Made by a program: the position numbers and the translations under genes
Notes under the pieces: model-generated
What the model was told of the DNA's origin: nothing
What the model saw: the letters and a program-made list of their open reading frames with translations, nothing else
The model's database searches: none
Part shown: positions 17,307-25,487 of the stretch, piece after piece
Layout of the letters: each line of letters begins with the position of its first letter
Position numbering within the stretch: the first letter of the stretch is position 1
NCBI RefSeq assembly: GCF_039555535.1
Contig: NZ_CP154630.1
Coordinates: forward strand, 2,493,001 to 2,557,000
Source of the DNA: Stenotrophomonas maltophilia
Lineage (GTDB): Bacteria; Pseudomonadota; Gammaproteobacteria; Xanthomonadales; Xanthomonadaceae
Length of the DNA stretch: 64,000 nucleotides
Direction: 5' to 3'

Positions 17307-18704
17307 CTAGGCTGATACATTCCAACTGGAGCACTTACGATCAATCGTCTTTCGCGATATGCCCAAGATCGTGGCCGCTCTTTCGCGATCTCCGCCAGTC
17401 TCACGAAGCACTGCAAGGATGTGCCTGCGCTCGACCTCCGAGAGCAGCCGGCTTCGTGGGTCAGAGAGTGACTCCAACCGCTCAAGCTGAGTCGGAAAGT
17501 GTCCGAGTATCAGGCTACGCTCAACGTAGTTGTGAAGCTCGCGGACGTTCCCGGGCCACGAGTAGCTCTGAAGATATGCCCGGATCCTTTCGTCGATCGG
17601 AATCGGTTGAAGGCCAAGCTGCAGCCCCAGCTCACGCATGAAGCCCGCCGCCAGCTCCAACACATCAGCGCCGCGGTCATGAAGGCGAGGAAGCGACACC
17701 TCGAGAACGTTGATGCGATAGTAGAGATCCGACCGGAATGTTCCATTCTTCACTTCCGCAACCAAATTCTTGTTGGTTGAGAAGATGAATCTGACATCGA
17801 TCGGAATCTCCCGATCTGCGCCAACTGGTCGTATCCGTCTATCTTCAAGCATCCTTAGCAGCTTTCCTTGGAGAGCCAAGGGAAGATCAGCGACTTCGTC
17901 AAACAGCAATGTTCCGCCTTCTGCATAGGCGACCAGTCCTTGGCGAGACGAGTTCGCTCCACTGAACGTTCCTTTGAGACTCCCGAACAGTTCAACGTCA
18001 ATCAACTCGCTGGGAACAGCTGCACAATTTATTGGAATGAAAGGATGAGATGCCCGTGCGGACAACGCGTGCAGCGATCTTGCGGCAACCTCCTTTCCAG
18101 AGCCGGATTCTCCAGTGAACAGCACGCTACTGGGCAGTGGTGCGACCTTCGCGATCAGATCCTTGGTGGCCTGAATCGCACGCGAGCTACCTGTGAGCCT
18201 GTCTCGAAGCGCAGCTGGTGCACCGGAGCCATGTAGCTCGTGACGGAGAATGGCATTCTCCCGCCGTAGGCGACCGCGTTCCAGGCAGCGCGATATAGCG
18301 GCCAGCAACTGATTGGTTCTGAAAGGCTTGAGAAGAAAATCAGCCGCTCCCGCGCGGATAGCGCCGATAGCGGAATCCAAGTCTGCGTACGCAGTAATCA
18401 GAATGAAGTCGGCCAAGACCCCTCCCCTGCGCTGGTCCTCCAGCCACGCGATGCCACTCTTCCCTGGCAACACGTTGTCCACAATCACGATGTCAAAGTG
18501 GCGCTCCGTCAGATGCTGCTCCGCTTCAATGGTGTCAGCTGCAGCTTCCACAACTTTGCATCGCGGTCGCAAGGCACGAACCAAGAAGCTACGCATGCCA
18601 GGTTCGTCGTCAACGATCAGTATCGATGAGCGCGCAAGGTCCGGCCATGCAAGATCGCCGTTTGCGCGCTCTTCGGAAGATTGGTTGGCGCTCTTTGGCG
18701 TCAT
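17307..18704 (-). CDS. Sigma-54-dependent response regulator (NtrC family)
   Basis: A 465-residue regulator with a receiver domain at residues 27-140 (acidic pair D32/D33, phosphoacceptor Asp76 in IVIVDNVLP, Lys125), a AAA+ domain (Walker A GESGSGKE 197-204; Walker B LLFDEVADLP) and a C-terminal Fis-type helix-turn-helix (AATILGISRKTIDRK). The sigma-54 contact loop reads GTFSGA (244-249) instead of GAFTGA. It is followed nine bases later by its cognate kinase. GAGG precedes the ATG. Likely targets are sigma-54 promoters in the island, not identified here. Confidence 0.93.
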   Translation of the reverse strand: MTPKSANQSSEERANGDLAWPDLARSSILIVDDEPGMRSFLVRALRPRCKVVEAAADTIEAEQHLTERHFDIVIVDNVLPGKSGIAWLEDQRRGGVLADFILITAYADLDSAIGAIRAGAADFLLKPFRTNQLLAAISRCLERGRLRRENAILRHELHGSGAPAALRDRLTGSSRAIQATKDLIAKVAPLPSSVLFTGESGSGKEVAARSLHALSARASHPFIPINCAAVPSELIDVELFGSLKGTFSGANSSRQGLVAYAEGGTLLFDEVADLPLALQGKLLRMLEDRRIRPVGADREIPIDVRFIFSTNKNLVAEVKNGTFRSDLYYRINVLEVSLPRLHDRGADVLELAAGFMRELGLQLGLQPIPIDERIRAYLQSYSWPGNVRELHNYVERSLILGHFPTQLERLESLSDPRSRLLSEVERRHILAVLRETGGDRERAATILGISRKTIDRKCSSWNVSA

Positions 18705-19203
18705 GTTTCCCTCAGTACAATTGAAGCGTGGCTAGTTCCGTCGATTCGTGTTCGAGTTCATTTCGATCTTTCGACCGCTAGATGACGGGTGACATATCGA
18801 ACAAAACACCCCCTCTCACGACGTAGGACGTTGTGCACCAAAGGCCAGTCTGAGACGTTCAATGCTGTCGACCTCAGTCATATGCCAATCCGGAACTCTT
18901 GCCCTACGAGCCTAGTATCGACCTCTTGGTGGCCAAACGGACCGGGGGCTCCTCGCCATATTGCCCAGAGCGCCAATGGCCTCCGTGCCCCTCCAAGCCC
19001 CTCGGCGGTCGGTCGCCACGGGAGGCTGGAGAAGTCTCGCTCCCTTCGAGCGGATCATTACGCCAATTCGGCCATATGGGAAGCGCTGGGTGCGCGTTGT
19101 CCCCGCCTCGGCCGGAGCCACGCAGCGCGGCCAAGCGCGGGCGAGTCGATCCGCCTTGCAAGAAGGTCCAGGCCCTACCGCTCGCCTACCGGCATAGAGA
19201 TGC
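18705..19203. other. Intergenic region upstream of the two-component system
   Basis: About 500 bases separate the response regulator start from the modC stop. A long open plus-strand frame exists but has no recognisable family features and runs antisense into modC. The stretch presumably holds the promoter of the two-component operon. It also lies next to the composition break described for modC. Confidence 0.4.
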
Positions 19204-20052
19204 CTATGCACCAGGGTCGTCTCCCATTTGCGCGGCTCGCGGGCAGATGTATCGTGGCTTTGGACTCTCTGAGTCTCCGACTGACTGATGGTTGCTCTTC
19301 CCCTCAAGACCCGGGCTTGTTGGGGAGCCGACTAAGGATGGTAGAAGGCGGGGCTGACGGGTCGGCCTCTGACGCGAGCCGGGAGGAGAGATCAGTCGCC
19401 CATTTTCGATGCAGGCGATCTGGCCCCCAAATATCTCAATGTCGTTGGGATCATGGCTGATCAGCAGCAGTGGAATACCGGCCCCGTCCAGCACGGCCTC
19501 CAGCTCCTGCCGCAAGTGCTGGCGAAGATCCTGGTCCAGCGCGGAGAACGGTTCATCCAGCAGCAGCGCCTGCGGCTGCGTCACCAAGGCGCGTGCCAAG
19601 GCGGTACGCTGGCGCTGGCCGCCGGACACCTGCGAGGGCAGCAGATCACCCACCGTATCGATGCGGAATGCGTGCAACCACTGCTCCACCGCATCGAAGC
19701 GCTGGCCGACCCGCGGATTCAACCAGCCCTTCTGCAGACCGAACGCCACGTTCTGGCGCACGCTCAGGTGTGGGAACAGCGCGTAATCCTGGAACACGTA
19801 GCCCAGCCGGCGGTGCTGCGGCGGCAGATCCACACCGGTGGCCGCATCGAACAGGGTCTGCCCCTGTAGGCGCACATGACCCTGGCCCGGCCTCAGCAGC
19901 CCGGCCACCGCCTTCAGGGTCAGGCTCTTGCCCGCGCCCGAGGGCCCGAACAGCACCACCTGCCGCTGCGTGCACTGCAGCGACACGTCCAATACGAAAT
20001 CCTGGCCGGCCGCCTGCAGGCGACGCTGCACCTGCAGGTCAAGCCACATCAC
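19204..20052 (-). CDS. modC: Molybdate ABC transporter ATP-binding protein
   Basis: A 282-residue ABC ATPase: Walker A GPSGAGKS (36-43), Q-loop VFQDYALFP, signature VSGGQ (142-146), Walker B LLLDEP (163-168), switch His200. It powers molybdate uptake with ModB, whose gene overlaps it by 14 bases. After about residue 220 (near 19392) similarity ends and a Pro/Ser/Arg-rich tail of about 60 residues follows in DNA of lower GC, with no molybdate-binding TOBE domain. This looks like a gene cut near its end and fused to foreign sequence, though a naturally short ModC with a read-through tail is possible. The start may be GTG 20052 or ATG 20049. Confidence 0.9.
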   Translation of the reverse strand: MMWLDLQVQRRLQAAGQDFVLDVSLQCTQRQVVLFGPSGAGKSLTLKAVAGLLRPGQGHVRLQGQTLFDAATGVDLPPQHRRLGYVFQDYALFPHLSVRQNVAFGLQKGWLNPRVGQRFDAVEQWLHAFRIDTVGDLLPSQVSGGQRQRTALARALVTQPQALLLDEPFSALDQDLRQHLRQELEAVLDGAGIPLLLISHDPNDIEIFGGQIACIENGRLISPPGSRQRPTRQPRLLPSLVGSPTSPGLEGKSNHQSVGDSESPKPRYICPRAAQMGDDPGA

Positions 20053-20722
20053 GCAGCTCCCGGCGACGTCCGCCCACCAGCCGCGCGGCCAGCAGCAGGA
20101 TCACGATGCACACCACCGAGGTCAGGATCACCAGCGCATTGGCCTTGCCGTCCTGGCCGGCCTGCACCGCTTCGTAGATGGCGATCGACAGCGTCTGCGT
20201 GCGGCCGGGAATGCTGCCCGCCACCATCAGCGTCGCGCCGAACTCGCCCATCGCGCGTGCAAACGCCAGCAGCAGGCCGGCGAGGATGCCGCGCCACGCC
20301 AGCGGCAGCGTGATGCGGAAGAACACCGCTGCTTCGGACACACCGAGCGTGCGTGCGGCCTGCTCCAACTGTCCATCCACTTCCTCGAACGCCGCGCGTG
20401 CCGGCTTGAACACCAGCGGCAGCGAGGCCACCGCCGCAGCGATCACCGCCGCCTGCCAGGTGAACACCAGGTTGATGCCGAACCACGACTGCAGCCACGC
20501 GCCGATCGGGCCGTTGCGGCCGATCAGCACCAGCAGGTAATACCCCAGCACGGTCGGCGGCAGCACCATCGGCAGGGTCAGCAGCGAATCCAGCAGCTCA
20601 CGGCCAGGAAATCGCCGACGTGCCAGCAGCGCGCCCAGTGCCACGCCCAGCACCAGATTGATCGCGGTGGCCCAGCCGGCCACCTTCAGCGACAACCACA
20701 GTGCGCTCCAGTCGAGATCCAT
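20039..20722 (-). CDS. modB: Molybdate ABC transporter permease
   Basis: A 227-residue inner-membrane permease with five predicted helices and the EAA-type cytoplasmic loop (EVDGQLEQAARTLGVSEAAVFFRITLPLAWRGI) that docks to the ATPase. The segment RAMGEFGATLMVAGSIPGRTQTLSIAIY is diagnostic of molybdate/tungstate ModB. It lies three bases after modA and overlaps modC, a standard modABC order. High GC, unlike the flanking two-component genes. Confidence 0.95.
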   Translation of the reverse strand: MDLDWSALWLSLKVAGWATAINLVLGVALGALLARRRFPGRELLDSLLTLPMVLPPTVLGYYLLVLIGRNGPIGAWLQSWFGINLVFTWQAAVIAAAVASLPLVFKPARAAFEEVDGQLEQAARTLGVSEAAVFFRITLPLAWRGILAGLLLAFARAMGEFGATLMVAGSIPGRTQTLSIAIYEAVQAGQDGKANALVILTSVVCIVILLLAARLVGGRRRELRDVA

Positions 20723-20725
20723 GCC

Positions 20726-21472
20726 TCAGGGCTTGCCGAACCCATGCTTGGCCAGGATCGCCTGGCCCTGTGCCGAACGCACGAAGGTGGTGAAGCGCTT
20801 GGCTTCAACCGGTTGCGCACTGGCCTTGGTCACCGCCAACGGATAGGCAATGCGCCCCGCCACCGGCACCGCGAAGGCACGGCGCACCCGATCAGGCATC
20901 GCCTGCGCATCGGTGGCATAGACGAAGCCGGCATCCACTTCACCGCGCGCCACGTAGTCCAGCGACTGGCGAACGTTCTGCGTGGTGATGGTCTTGCCCT
21001 GCACCGACGGCCACAGGCCCGCCGCTTCCAGCGCGCCCTTGGCATAGCGGCCGACCGGCACGCTGTCCGGGTTGCCCAGTGCGATGCGCTGCACACCGGC
21101 ACCGGCCAGGTCCTTCAAGGTACGCGGCGCAGCCTTGGCCTGCGGCGGCACCACCACCCACAGCGCGTTCACCGCGAACACCTCGCGGGTGCCGGCCGCC
21201 AGCAGGTCCTGCTGCTGGGCCTGGTCCATCGTGGTTTCATCGGCCGACGCGAACACATCCACCGGCGCGCCGCGGCTGATCTGCTGCAGCAGCACGCCGG
21301 ACGCGGCGAAGTTGAAATCGACCTTGGTTCCCGGGTGTGCCTTCTCATAGGCGGTGCCCAGTTCGCGGAAGCTCTCGGTCAAGCTCGATGCCGCCGACAC
21401 CGTCAGGTCGGCCGCCAAGGCCGGCACCGTGGCCAGCAGTCCCAGCAACAACAGTCCAACTCGTTTCATCAT
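20726..21472 (-). CDS. modA: Periplasmic molybdate-binding protein
   Basis: A 248-residue substrate-binding protein with a signal peptide (MMKRVGLLLLGLLATVPALA, cleavage about residue 20-21), then LTVSAASSLTESFRELG, where the Ser pair binds the oxyanion, and later motifs VFASADETTMDQA and LGNPDSVPVGRYAKGAL typical of ModA. It captures molybdate for ModBC, providing the metal for the Moco genes downstream and for the molybdoenzyme at 26556-28829. Confidence 0.95.
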   Translation of the reverse strand: MMKRVGLLLLGLLATVPALAADLTVSAASSLTESFRELGTAYEKAHPGTKVDFNFAASGVLLQQISRGAPVDVFASADETTMDQAQQQDLLAAGTREVFAVNALWVVVPPQAKAAPRTLKDLAGAGVQRIALGNPDSVPVGRYAKGALEAAGLWPSVQGKTITTQNVRQSLDYVARGEVDAGFVYATDAQAMPDRVRRAFAVPVAGRIAYPLAVTKASAQPVEAKRFTTFVRSAQGQAILAKHGFGKP

Positions 21473-21556
21473 TGGTTTCCCCGTTTGGTTGGGTTTAGAT
21501 CGGTTTCACCGCCTATCCTTGGCATCGCAGGCGCTACATAGCTGGCCCGCCCAGAG

Positions 21557-21916
21557 CTAGGTAGAGGGTGCACGACGGTGCGGACCTCGTTGGCGCAGGC
21601 TGTCTCGTACATCCACATCGAATTGAAGCTGCAGCGAGATGTCATCATCCAGCGCAATGCCAAAACCCAGACCATCACGACAGGGCAAACGTAATGCCAA
21701 GGACTGAACCGCTTCGCGAGGAAGCATCAACCGGCAGTACTCGCTCCCCTCCAGAAGCACCGCCTGTTGCCCTGCATGCAGTGATAGCACCATGCCCCAG
21801 CCGCGATCGCCGCCGAACCGCGTCAGGTTCTCCACCGATTCGCCGGCCAGCAACTGCGCTAGCTCCTCTTCATCAACGCGCAGACGAACTGCCTGCCGCT
21901 GTAGCTGGACTTTCAT
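21557..21916 (-). CDS. Hypothetical protein in the molybdenum cluster
   Basis: A 119-residue protein that I do not recognise. It shows alternating strands (MKVQLQRQAVRLRVDEEELAQLL; GMVLSLHAGQQAVLLEG) and no signal peptide or membrane segment. It overlaps the mobA stop by four bases and precedes modA by 84, so it is clearly part of the molybdenum operon. Its GC content is lower than that of modABC. A role linked to molybdate or Moco is inferred from context only. Confidence 0.7.
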   Translation of the reverse strand: MKVQLQRQAVRLRVDEEELAQLLAGESVENLTRFGGDRGWGMVLSLHAGQQAVLLEGSEYCRLMLPREAVQSLALRLPCRDGLGFGIALDDDISLQLQFDVDVRDSLRQRGPHRRAPST

Positions 21917-22491
21917 GATGCAATGAACTCGAGCTCGGTTGAGGTGTTGCAGTTGAGTAGCTGGTCGTATTCGCTATCCGCCAGTGGCAGCTCGATTGCG
22001 CCCAAGCGTTCTCGCAGGGCGTGTAGCGAGCGGTGCGCCGCCGGATTCTCGATCAATTCCCGCAACACATGCCGGCAATGGTCATCAATCTGCAACCGCA
22101 TCGGCAGGGGTTCTTCCGCAAACAGCACACAGGCAGCCGAAGGCGCATCACGTAACCGTTGTAGTAACGCCGGGGTCACATTGGGCGTATCCACCGGAAG
22201 CACCAGAGCGGCAGCGTCCGGCATGCACATGGCCACACTGTAGAGCCCGCCCAACGGGCCGCAGCGTGCCACGCGATCAGGAATGCCACCGAAGGCCGGG
22301 TAGTTGCCACTCACCCATACCCTTTCCGCACCTGCCTGTCGCAGCAGGCCACGCATGTGCTCTAGCAGGGTTCGCCCGTGCCACGGTAGCAGCGCCTTGT
22401 CACGGCCCATCCGGCTGGAAAGACCACCGGCCAGCACGATGCCGTCAGTGGGAATGTTCGTGATCGTGTGCACATTCATGGGCATTGTCAT
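21913..22491 (-). CDS. mobA: Molybdenum cofactor guanylyltransferase
   Basis: About 192 residues with the nucleotidyltransferase signature LAGGLSSRMGRDKALLPWHG and the later metal-binding LPVDTPNV. MobA links GMP to molybdopterin to make bis-MGD, the cofactor form used by formate-dehydrogenase/DMSO-reductase-type enzymes such as the YdeP-like protein nearby. Several in-frame starts exist (22518, 22491, 22485, 22479); none has a clear ribosome-binding site and all overlap moaE, so the chosen start is provisional. It overlaps the hypothetical gene downstream by four bases. Confidence 0.88.
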   Translation of the reverse strand: MTMPMNVHTITNIPTDGIVLAGGLSSRMGRDKALLPWHGRTLLEHMRGLLRQAGAERVWVSGNYPAFGGIPDRVARCGPLGGLYSVAMCMPDAAALVLPVDTPNVTPALLQRLRDAPSAACVLFAEEPLPMRLQIDDHCRHVLRELIENPAAHRSLHALRERLGAIELPLADSEYDQLLNCNTSTELEFIAS

Positions 22492-22963
22492 GAGCTTGCG
22501 TGGGTTCGTTATCCGCATGGCAGAGACTGCAGCCTTCGGTCCACTCGCTGTCGCCGTCCTCGTAATGCTCCTGCTTCCAGATCGGGCACTGGTGCTTGAC
22601 CACCTCGATCAACTGCCGGCAGGCCCGGAATGCCTCGTCTCGATGCGGGCTGCCGGCGGCCACCACCACCGCCACATCGCCAATGCCCAACCGGCCCTTG
22701 GCGTGGGCCACATACAGCTTCAGCTTCGGACCGAACGTCGCCTCGACCTCTGCCGCCAGGCGCTTGAACTCGTTCAGCACCAAAGGTTCGAACAGGTCGT
22801 ACGTGATCCCGGTCACCGGCCGGCCGATGTTGACGTCGCGCACCTTGCCGATGAACACGTCGATGCCGCCGAAGCCCGGATCAGATACCGCCGCGATGCC
22901 TTCGGCCGGATCGATCGCCGCCTGCGCGCGGTCCACCACCGTCGCGATGATCTTCTCGCTCAT
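22445..22963 (-). CDS. moaE: Molybdopterin synthase large subunit
   Basis: A 172-residue MoaE: FIGKVRDVNIGRPVTGITYDLFEPL, the central HAKGRLGIGDVAVVVAAGSPHRDEAFRACRQLIEVVKHQCPIWKQEHYEDG, including the catalytic lysine region. It forms the heterotetramer with MoaD that converts cPMP to molybdopterin. After the conserved end the protein carries a tail rich in Cys and His (CSLCH, then six His in the last 15 residues), which looks metal-binding and is unusual. It follows moaD by three bases. Confidence 0.95.
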   Translation of the reverse strand: MSEKIIATVVDRAQAAIDPAEGIAAVSDPGFGGIDVFIGKVRDVNIGRPVTGITYDLFEPLVLNEFKRLAAEVEATFGPKLKLYVAHAKGRLGIGDVAVVVAAGSPHRDEAFRACRQLIEVVKHQCPIWKQEHYEDGDSEWTEGCSLCHADNEPTQAHDNAHECAHDHEHSH

Positions 22964-22966
22964 CGC

Positions 22967-23230
22967 TCAGCCCCCGCTCACTGGTGGCAGGATCGCCACG
23001 CGGCCATCGTCGGGCAGCGCCTCGTGGTCGCGCAGCACGCGTTGCTGGTCGGCAAACGCCGAGTAGTCCAGCAGGCCCGCGCGGAAACCCGGCCAACGCA
23101 CCGGCAGCAGCTCGCGCAGCGCCTGGCGCAGATCGGCCACGGTGCCACCGGCCACATCGACGGCGATTTCGCGGCTGGCATCCAGATCGGAAAACGCACC
23201 GAACAACTGCAGATTCACCTGTTTCATCAT
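22967..23230 (-). CDS. moaD: Molybdopterin synthase sulfur carrier subunit
   Basis: An 87-residue ubiquitin-fold protein ending in PPVSGG; the C-terminal Gly-Gly is thiocarboxylated to deliver sulfur to MoaE. Length and fold (LQLFGAFSDL..., VAILPPVSGG) match MoaD. The start overlaps the moeA stop by four bases, and moaE follows three bases downstream. Confidence 0.95.
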   Translation of the reverse strand: MMKQVNLQLFGAFSDLDASREIAVDVAGGTVADLRQALRELLPVRWPGFRAGLLDYSAFADQQRVLRDHEALPDDGRVAILPPVSGG

Positions 23231-24480
23231 GACTCCTGGCTCACCAGCTGCACCGGTTCGTGGTGACCCCAGCCCTGCACGCGCACGAAGGTGCCAGCGC
23301 TGGCCAGGTCTCCCTCGGCCTCCAGCACCACCCAGGCGTTGGCCTGCAGCATGGACATCAAACGGAACGACTCCTGCCCGGACAGTACGCGCGCACTCAG
23401 GCGCCCCTGCCCGTCCATTTCCACCCGCGCCCGCGCGTGGAAGCGCAGACCGGGCGGCTTGCGCACGTCGGCCTGCAGCGGCAGCCGCAACACCGGTTCC
23501 GGTGCAAGCCCCAGCAGGCGGCGCAGTACCGGCTCGACGAAGAAGCGCTGGCCCACGGCAGCCGAAACCGGGTTGCCGGGCAGGCCGAAGTACAGCGCGC
23601 CATTGGGCAACACCGCGAACAACAACGGCTTGCCGGGGCGGATCGCCACCTTATGGAAGACGATGCGCGCACCACGGCCACGCAGCGCATCGGGAACGAA
23701 GTCGTAGCGGCCGGCCGACACCGCGCCGGTACTGATCAGCAGCTGCGCGCCAGCGGCCAGCGCTTCATCCAGCACCGCATTGAACGCGGCCACGTCGTCG
23801 CCCACCGTGCCCTGCCAGACCACCTCGGCACCGGCCGCCTGCAGGCGGCCCACCAGGTAGGGGCGATTGCTGTCACGGATCTGGCCCGATTCCAGCGCCT
23901 GCGCCGCCTCGGTCACCAGTTCCTTGCCGGTGGCGATCACCGCCGCCCTCGGCCGCGCCACCACCGCCACCTCACCCACGCCCAGGGCGTGCAGCAGGGT
24001 GCGGGCATTGATATCCAGCACCTGGCCGGCGCACAGCACGCGCTCACCCTCGCGCACGTCCTGGCCGCGCAGGCGCACGTTCTGGCCCGGCTTCACCGTC
24101 GCGGTCAGCGCGATGCGGGTCGGGCGGCCGTCCTCGCTGGCGAGGATCTCCACGTTCTCGACCGGCACCACCGTATCCAGGCCAACCGGCATGCGCGCTC
24201 CGGTCATGATTTCCCAGGCACCCTCGCCGCCTTCGGCGCCGGCATCGCCGGCTGCCTGCCAGCCCTGCACCGCGAATTCGGTACCGGCCTCGAACGTCGC
24301 GCCGTTGGCGCGCAGCGCAAAGCCGTCCATCGCCGAATTGTCGAACGGCGGCAACGACTGCCCGCTGTGGATGTCACTGGCCAGGGTACGGCCGCCGGCT
24401 TCATGCAGCGGCACGCGCTCGGCCGGCAGCGGCGTGGCCGCGTCCAGCAGGTGCTGCAAGGCTTCGCAATAGGGAATCAT
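23227..24480 (-). CDS. moeA: Molybdopterin molybdenumtransferase
   Basis: A 417-residue MoeA that inserts molybdate into adenylylated molybdopterin. Motifs: LPPFDNSAMDGFAL near the N-terminus, MTGARMPVGLDTVVPVE, and the MPT-binding domain with STGAVSAGRYDFV and FGLPGNPVSA. The ATG at 24480 overlaps the moaCB stop (ATGA), favouring it over an upstream in-frame codon. In the catalytic-domain motif the usual SGG(V/A)S reads STGAVS, a small variation. Confidence 0.95.
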   Translation of the reverse strand: MIPYCEALQHLLDAATPLPAERVPLHEAGGRTLASDIHSGQSLPPFDNSAMDGFALRANGATFEAGTEFAVQGWQAAGDAGAEGGEGAWEIMTGARMPVGLDTVVPVENVEILASEDGRPTRIALTATVKPGQNVRLRGQDVREGERVLCAGQVLDINARTLLHALGVGEVAVVARPRAAVIATGKELVTEAAQALESGQIRDSNRPYLVGRLQAAGAEVVWQGTVGDDVAAFNAVLDEALAAGAQLLISTGAVSAGRYDFVPDALRGRGARIVFHKVAIRPGKPLLFAVLPNGALYFGLPGNPVSAAVGQRFFVEPVLRRLLGLAPEPVLRLPLQADVRKPPGLRFHARARVEMDGQGRLSARVLSGQESFRLMSMLQANAWVVLEAEGDLASAGTFVRVQGWGHHEPVQLVSQES

Positions 24481-25487
24481 GAGTGGCCATCCCCCTCGAC
24501 CATCGCCAGGGCGTGGCCCAGTACCGGCGCCAGGATATCCAGGCACTGCGCCGCCGCCTTCGGGCTGCCGGGCAGCGCGAACACCAGCATGTTGCCCAGC
24601 TGCACCACCTCGGCGCGGCTCAGCCAGGCCATCGGCGTGTGCTGTGCACTCAGCGCGCGCACCATCTGCGCCAGGCCATGTACCGGCCGCGCGTTCAGGG
24701 AACGGAGCGCCTCCGGGGTCAGGTCACGCGGGCCCAGTCCGGTACCACCGGTACACAGGCACAGGCGCACGCCCTCGGCGGCCAAGGCCTGCAGGCGACC
24801 CGCCAATGGCTCGATGCCATCGGGCAACACCTCAGCGGCCACCACCTCGCCGCCCAGCTTTTTCAGGCCGGTCACCAGGGTCGGGCCAGAGATATCCTCA
24901 TAGGTGCCGTCGCTGGCGCGATCGCTCAGCGTGATCACCGCGCAGGCCGCGCCCTCCAGGCCCTTCGGCGCACGCGGCTTGAAACGCGTGCGCTCGGCAT
25001 CGTCCATGCCGTCGGGGTGCAGCCAGACACCGCGCTTGCCGCCTTCCTTGAACAGCAGGCGGATACCTTCGATGCGCAGGGCCGGTTCCACCGGCTTGCT
25101 CAGGTCGTACAGGGTAAGCAGCGCCGCGTTGACGCCGGCCAGTGCCTCCATCTCCACGCCGGTGCGCGCCTCGCTGGCGCACTCGCACCACACGCGGATC
25201 GCCTGCCGTTCCGGTACCGGCGCGCAGAACACCTGCACCAGTTCCAGCGGCAGCGGGTGGCACAGTGGCATCAGCATCGAGGCCATCTTGGCGCCCTGCA
25301 GGCCGGCAATCTCGGCCATCACCAGCGCATCGCCCTTGGGCAGGCGGCGCTCGACGATCAGCGGATAGGCCACTGGACCGGCATGCAGCTCGCCCACCGC
25401 CACCGCACGTCGGCGGGTGATGCGCTTGTCGCGGACATCGGCCATATGGAAGGCCGCATTCAATTCCCCACTCATCGTGTTGCTCAT
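24477..25487 (-). CDS. moaCB: Bifunctional MoaC-MoaB fusion (cPMP synthase / MPT adenylyltransferase)
   Basis: A 336-residue fusion. Residues 1-155 are MoaC (MLMPLCHPLPLELVQ, SEARTGVEMEALAGVNAALLTLYDLSK), completing cyclic pyranopterin monophosphate synthesis; residues about 175-330 are MoaB/MogA-like (ITLSDRASDGTYEDISGP, LCTGGTGLGPRDLTPEA, FALPGSPKAA), adenylylating molybdopterin before MoeA acts. Such fusions are known in Xanthomonadaceae. It overlaps both neighbours by four bases. Confidence 0.95.
   Translation of the reverse strand: MSNTMSGELNAAFHMADVRDKRITRRRAVAVGELHAGPVAYPLIVERRLPKGDALVMAEIAGLQGAKMASMLMPLCHPLPLELVQVFCAPVPERQAIRVWCECASEARTGVEMEALAGVNAALLTLYDLSKPVEPALRIEGIRLLFKEGGKRGVWLHPDGMDDAERTRFKPRAPKGLEGAACAVITLSDRASDGTYEDISGPTLVTGLKKLGGEVVAAEVLPDGIEPLAGRLQALAAEGVRLCLCTGGTGLGPRDLTPEALRSLNARPVHGLAQMVRALSAQHTPMAWLSRAEVVQLGNMLVFALPGSPKAAAQCLDILAPVLGHALAMVEGDGHS

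Noticed and set aside
18789..19460. Plus-strand open frame of 223 codons
   Set aside because: It has no family-like segments, is Arg/Ser/Pro-rich as expected by chance in GC-rich DNA, and runs antisense into the conserved part of modC.
19928..21541. Plus-strand open frame of 537 codons antisense to modABC
   Set aside because: Gln/His/Arg-rich translation typical of the reverse strand of GC-rich genes; modA, modB and modC on the other strand are well conserved.
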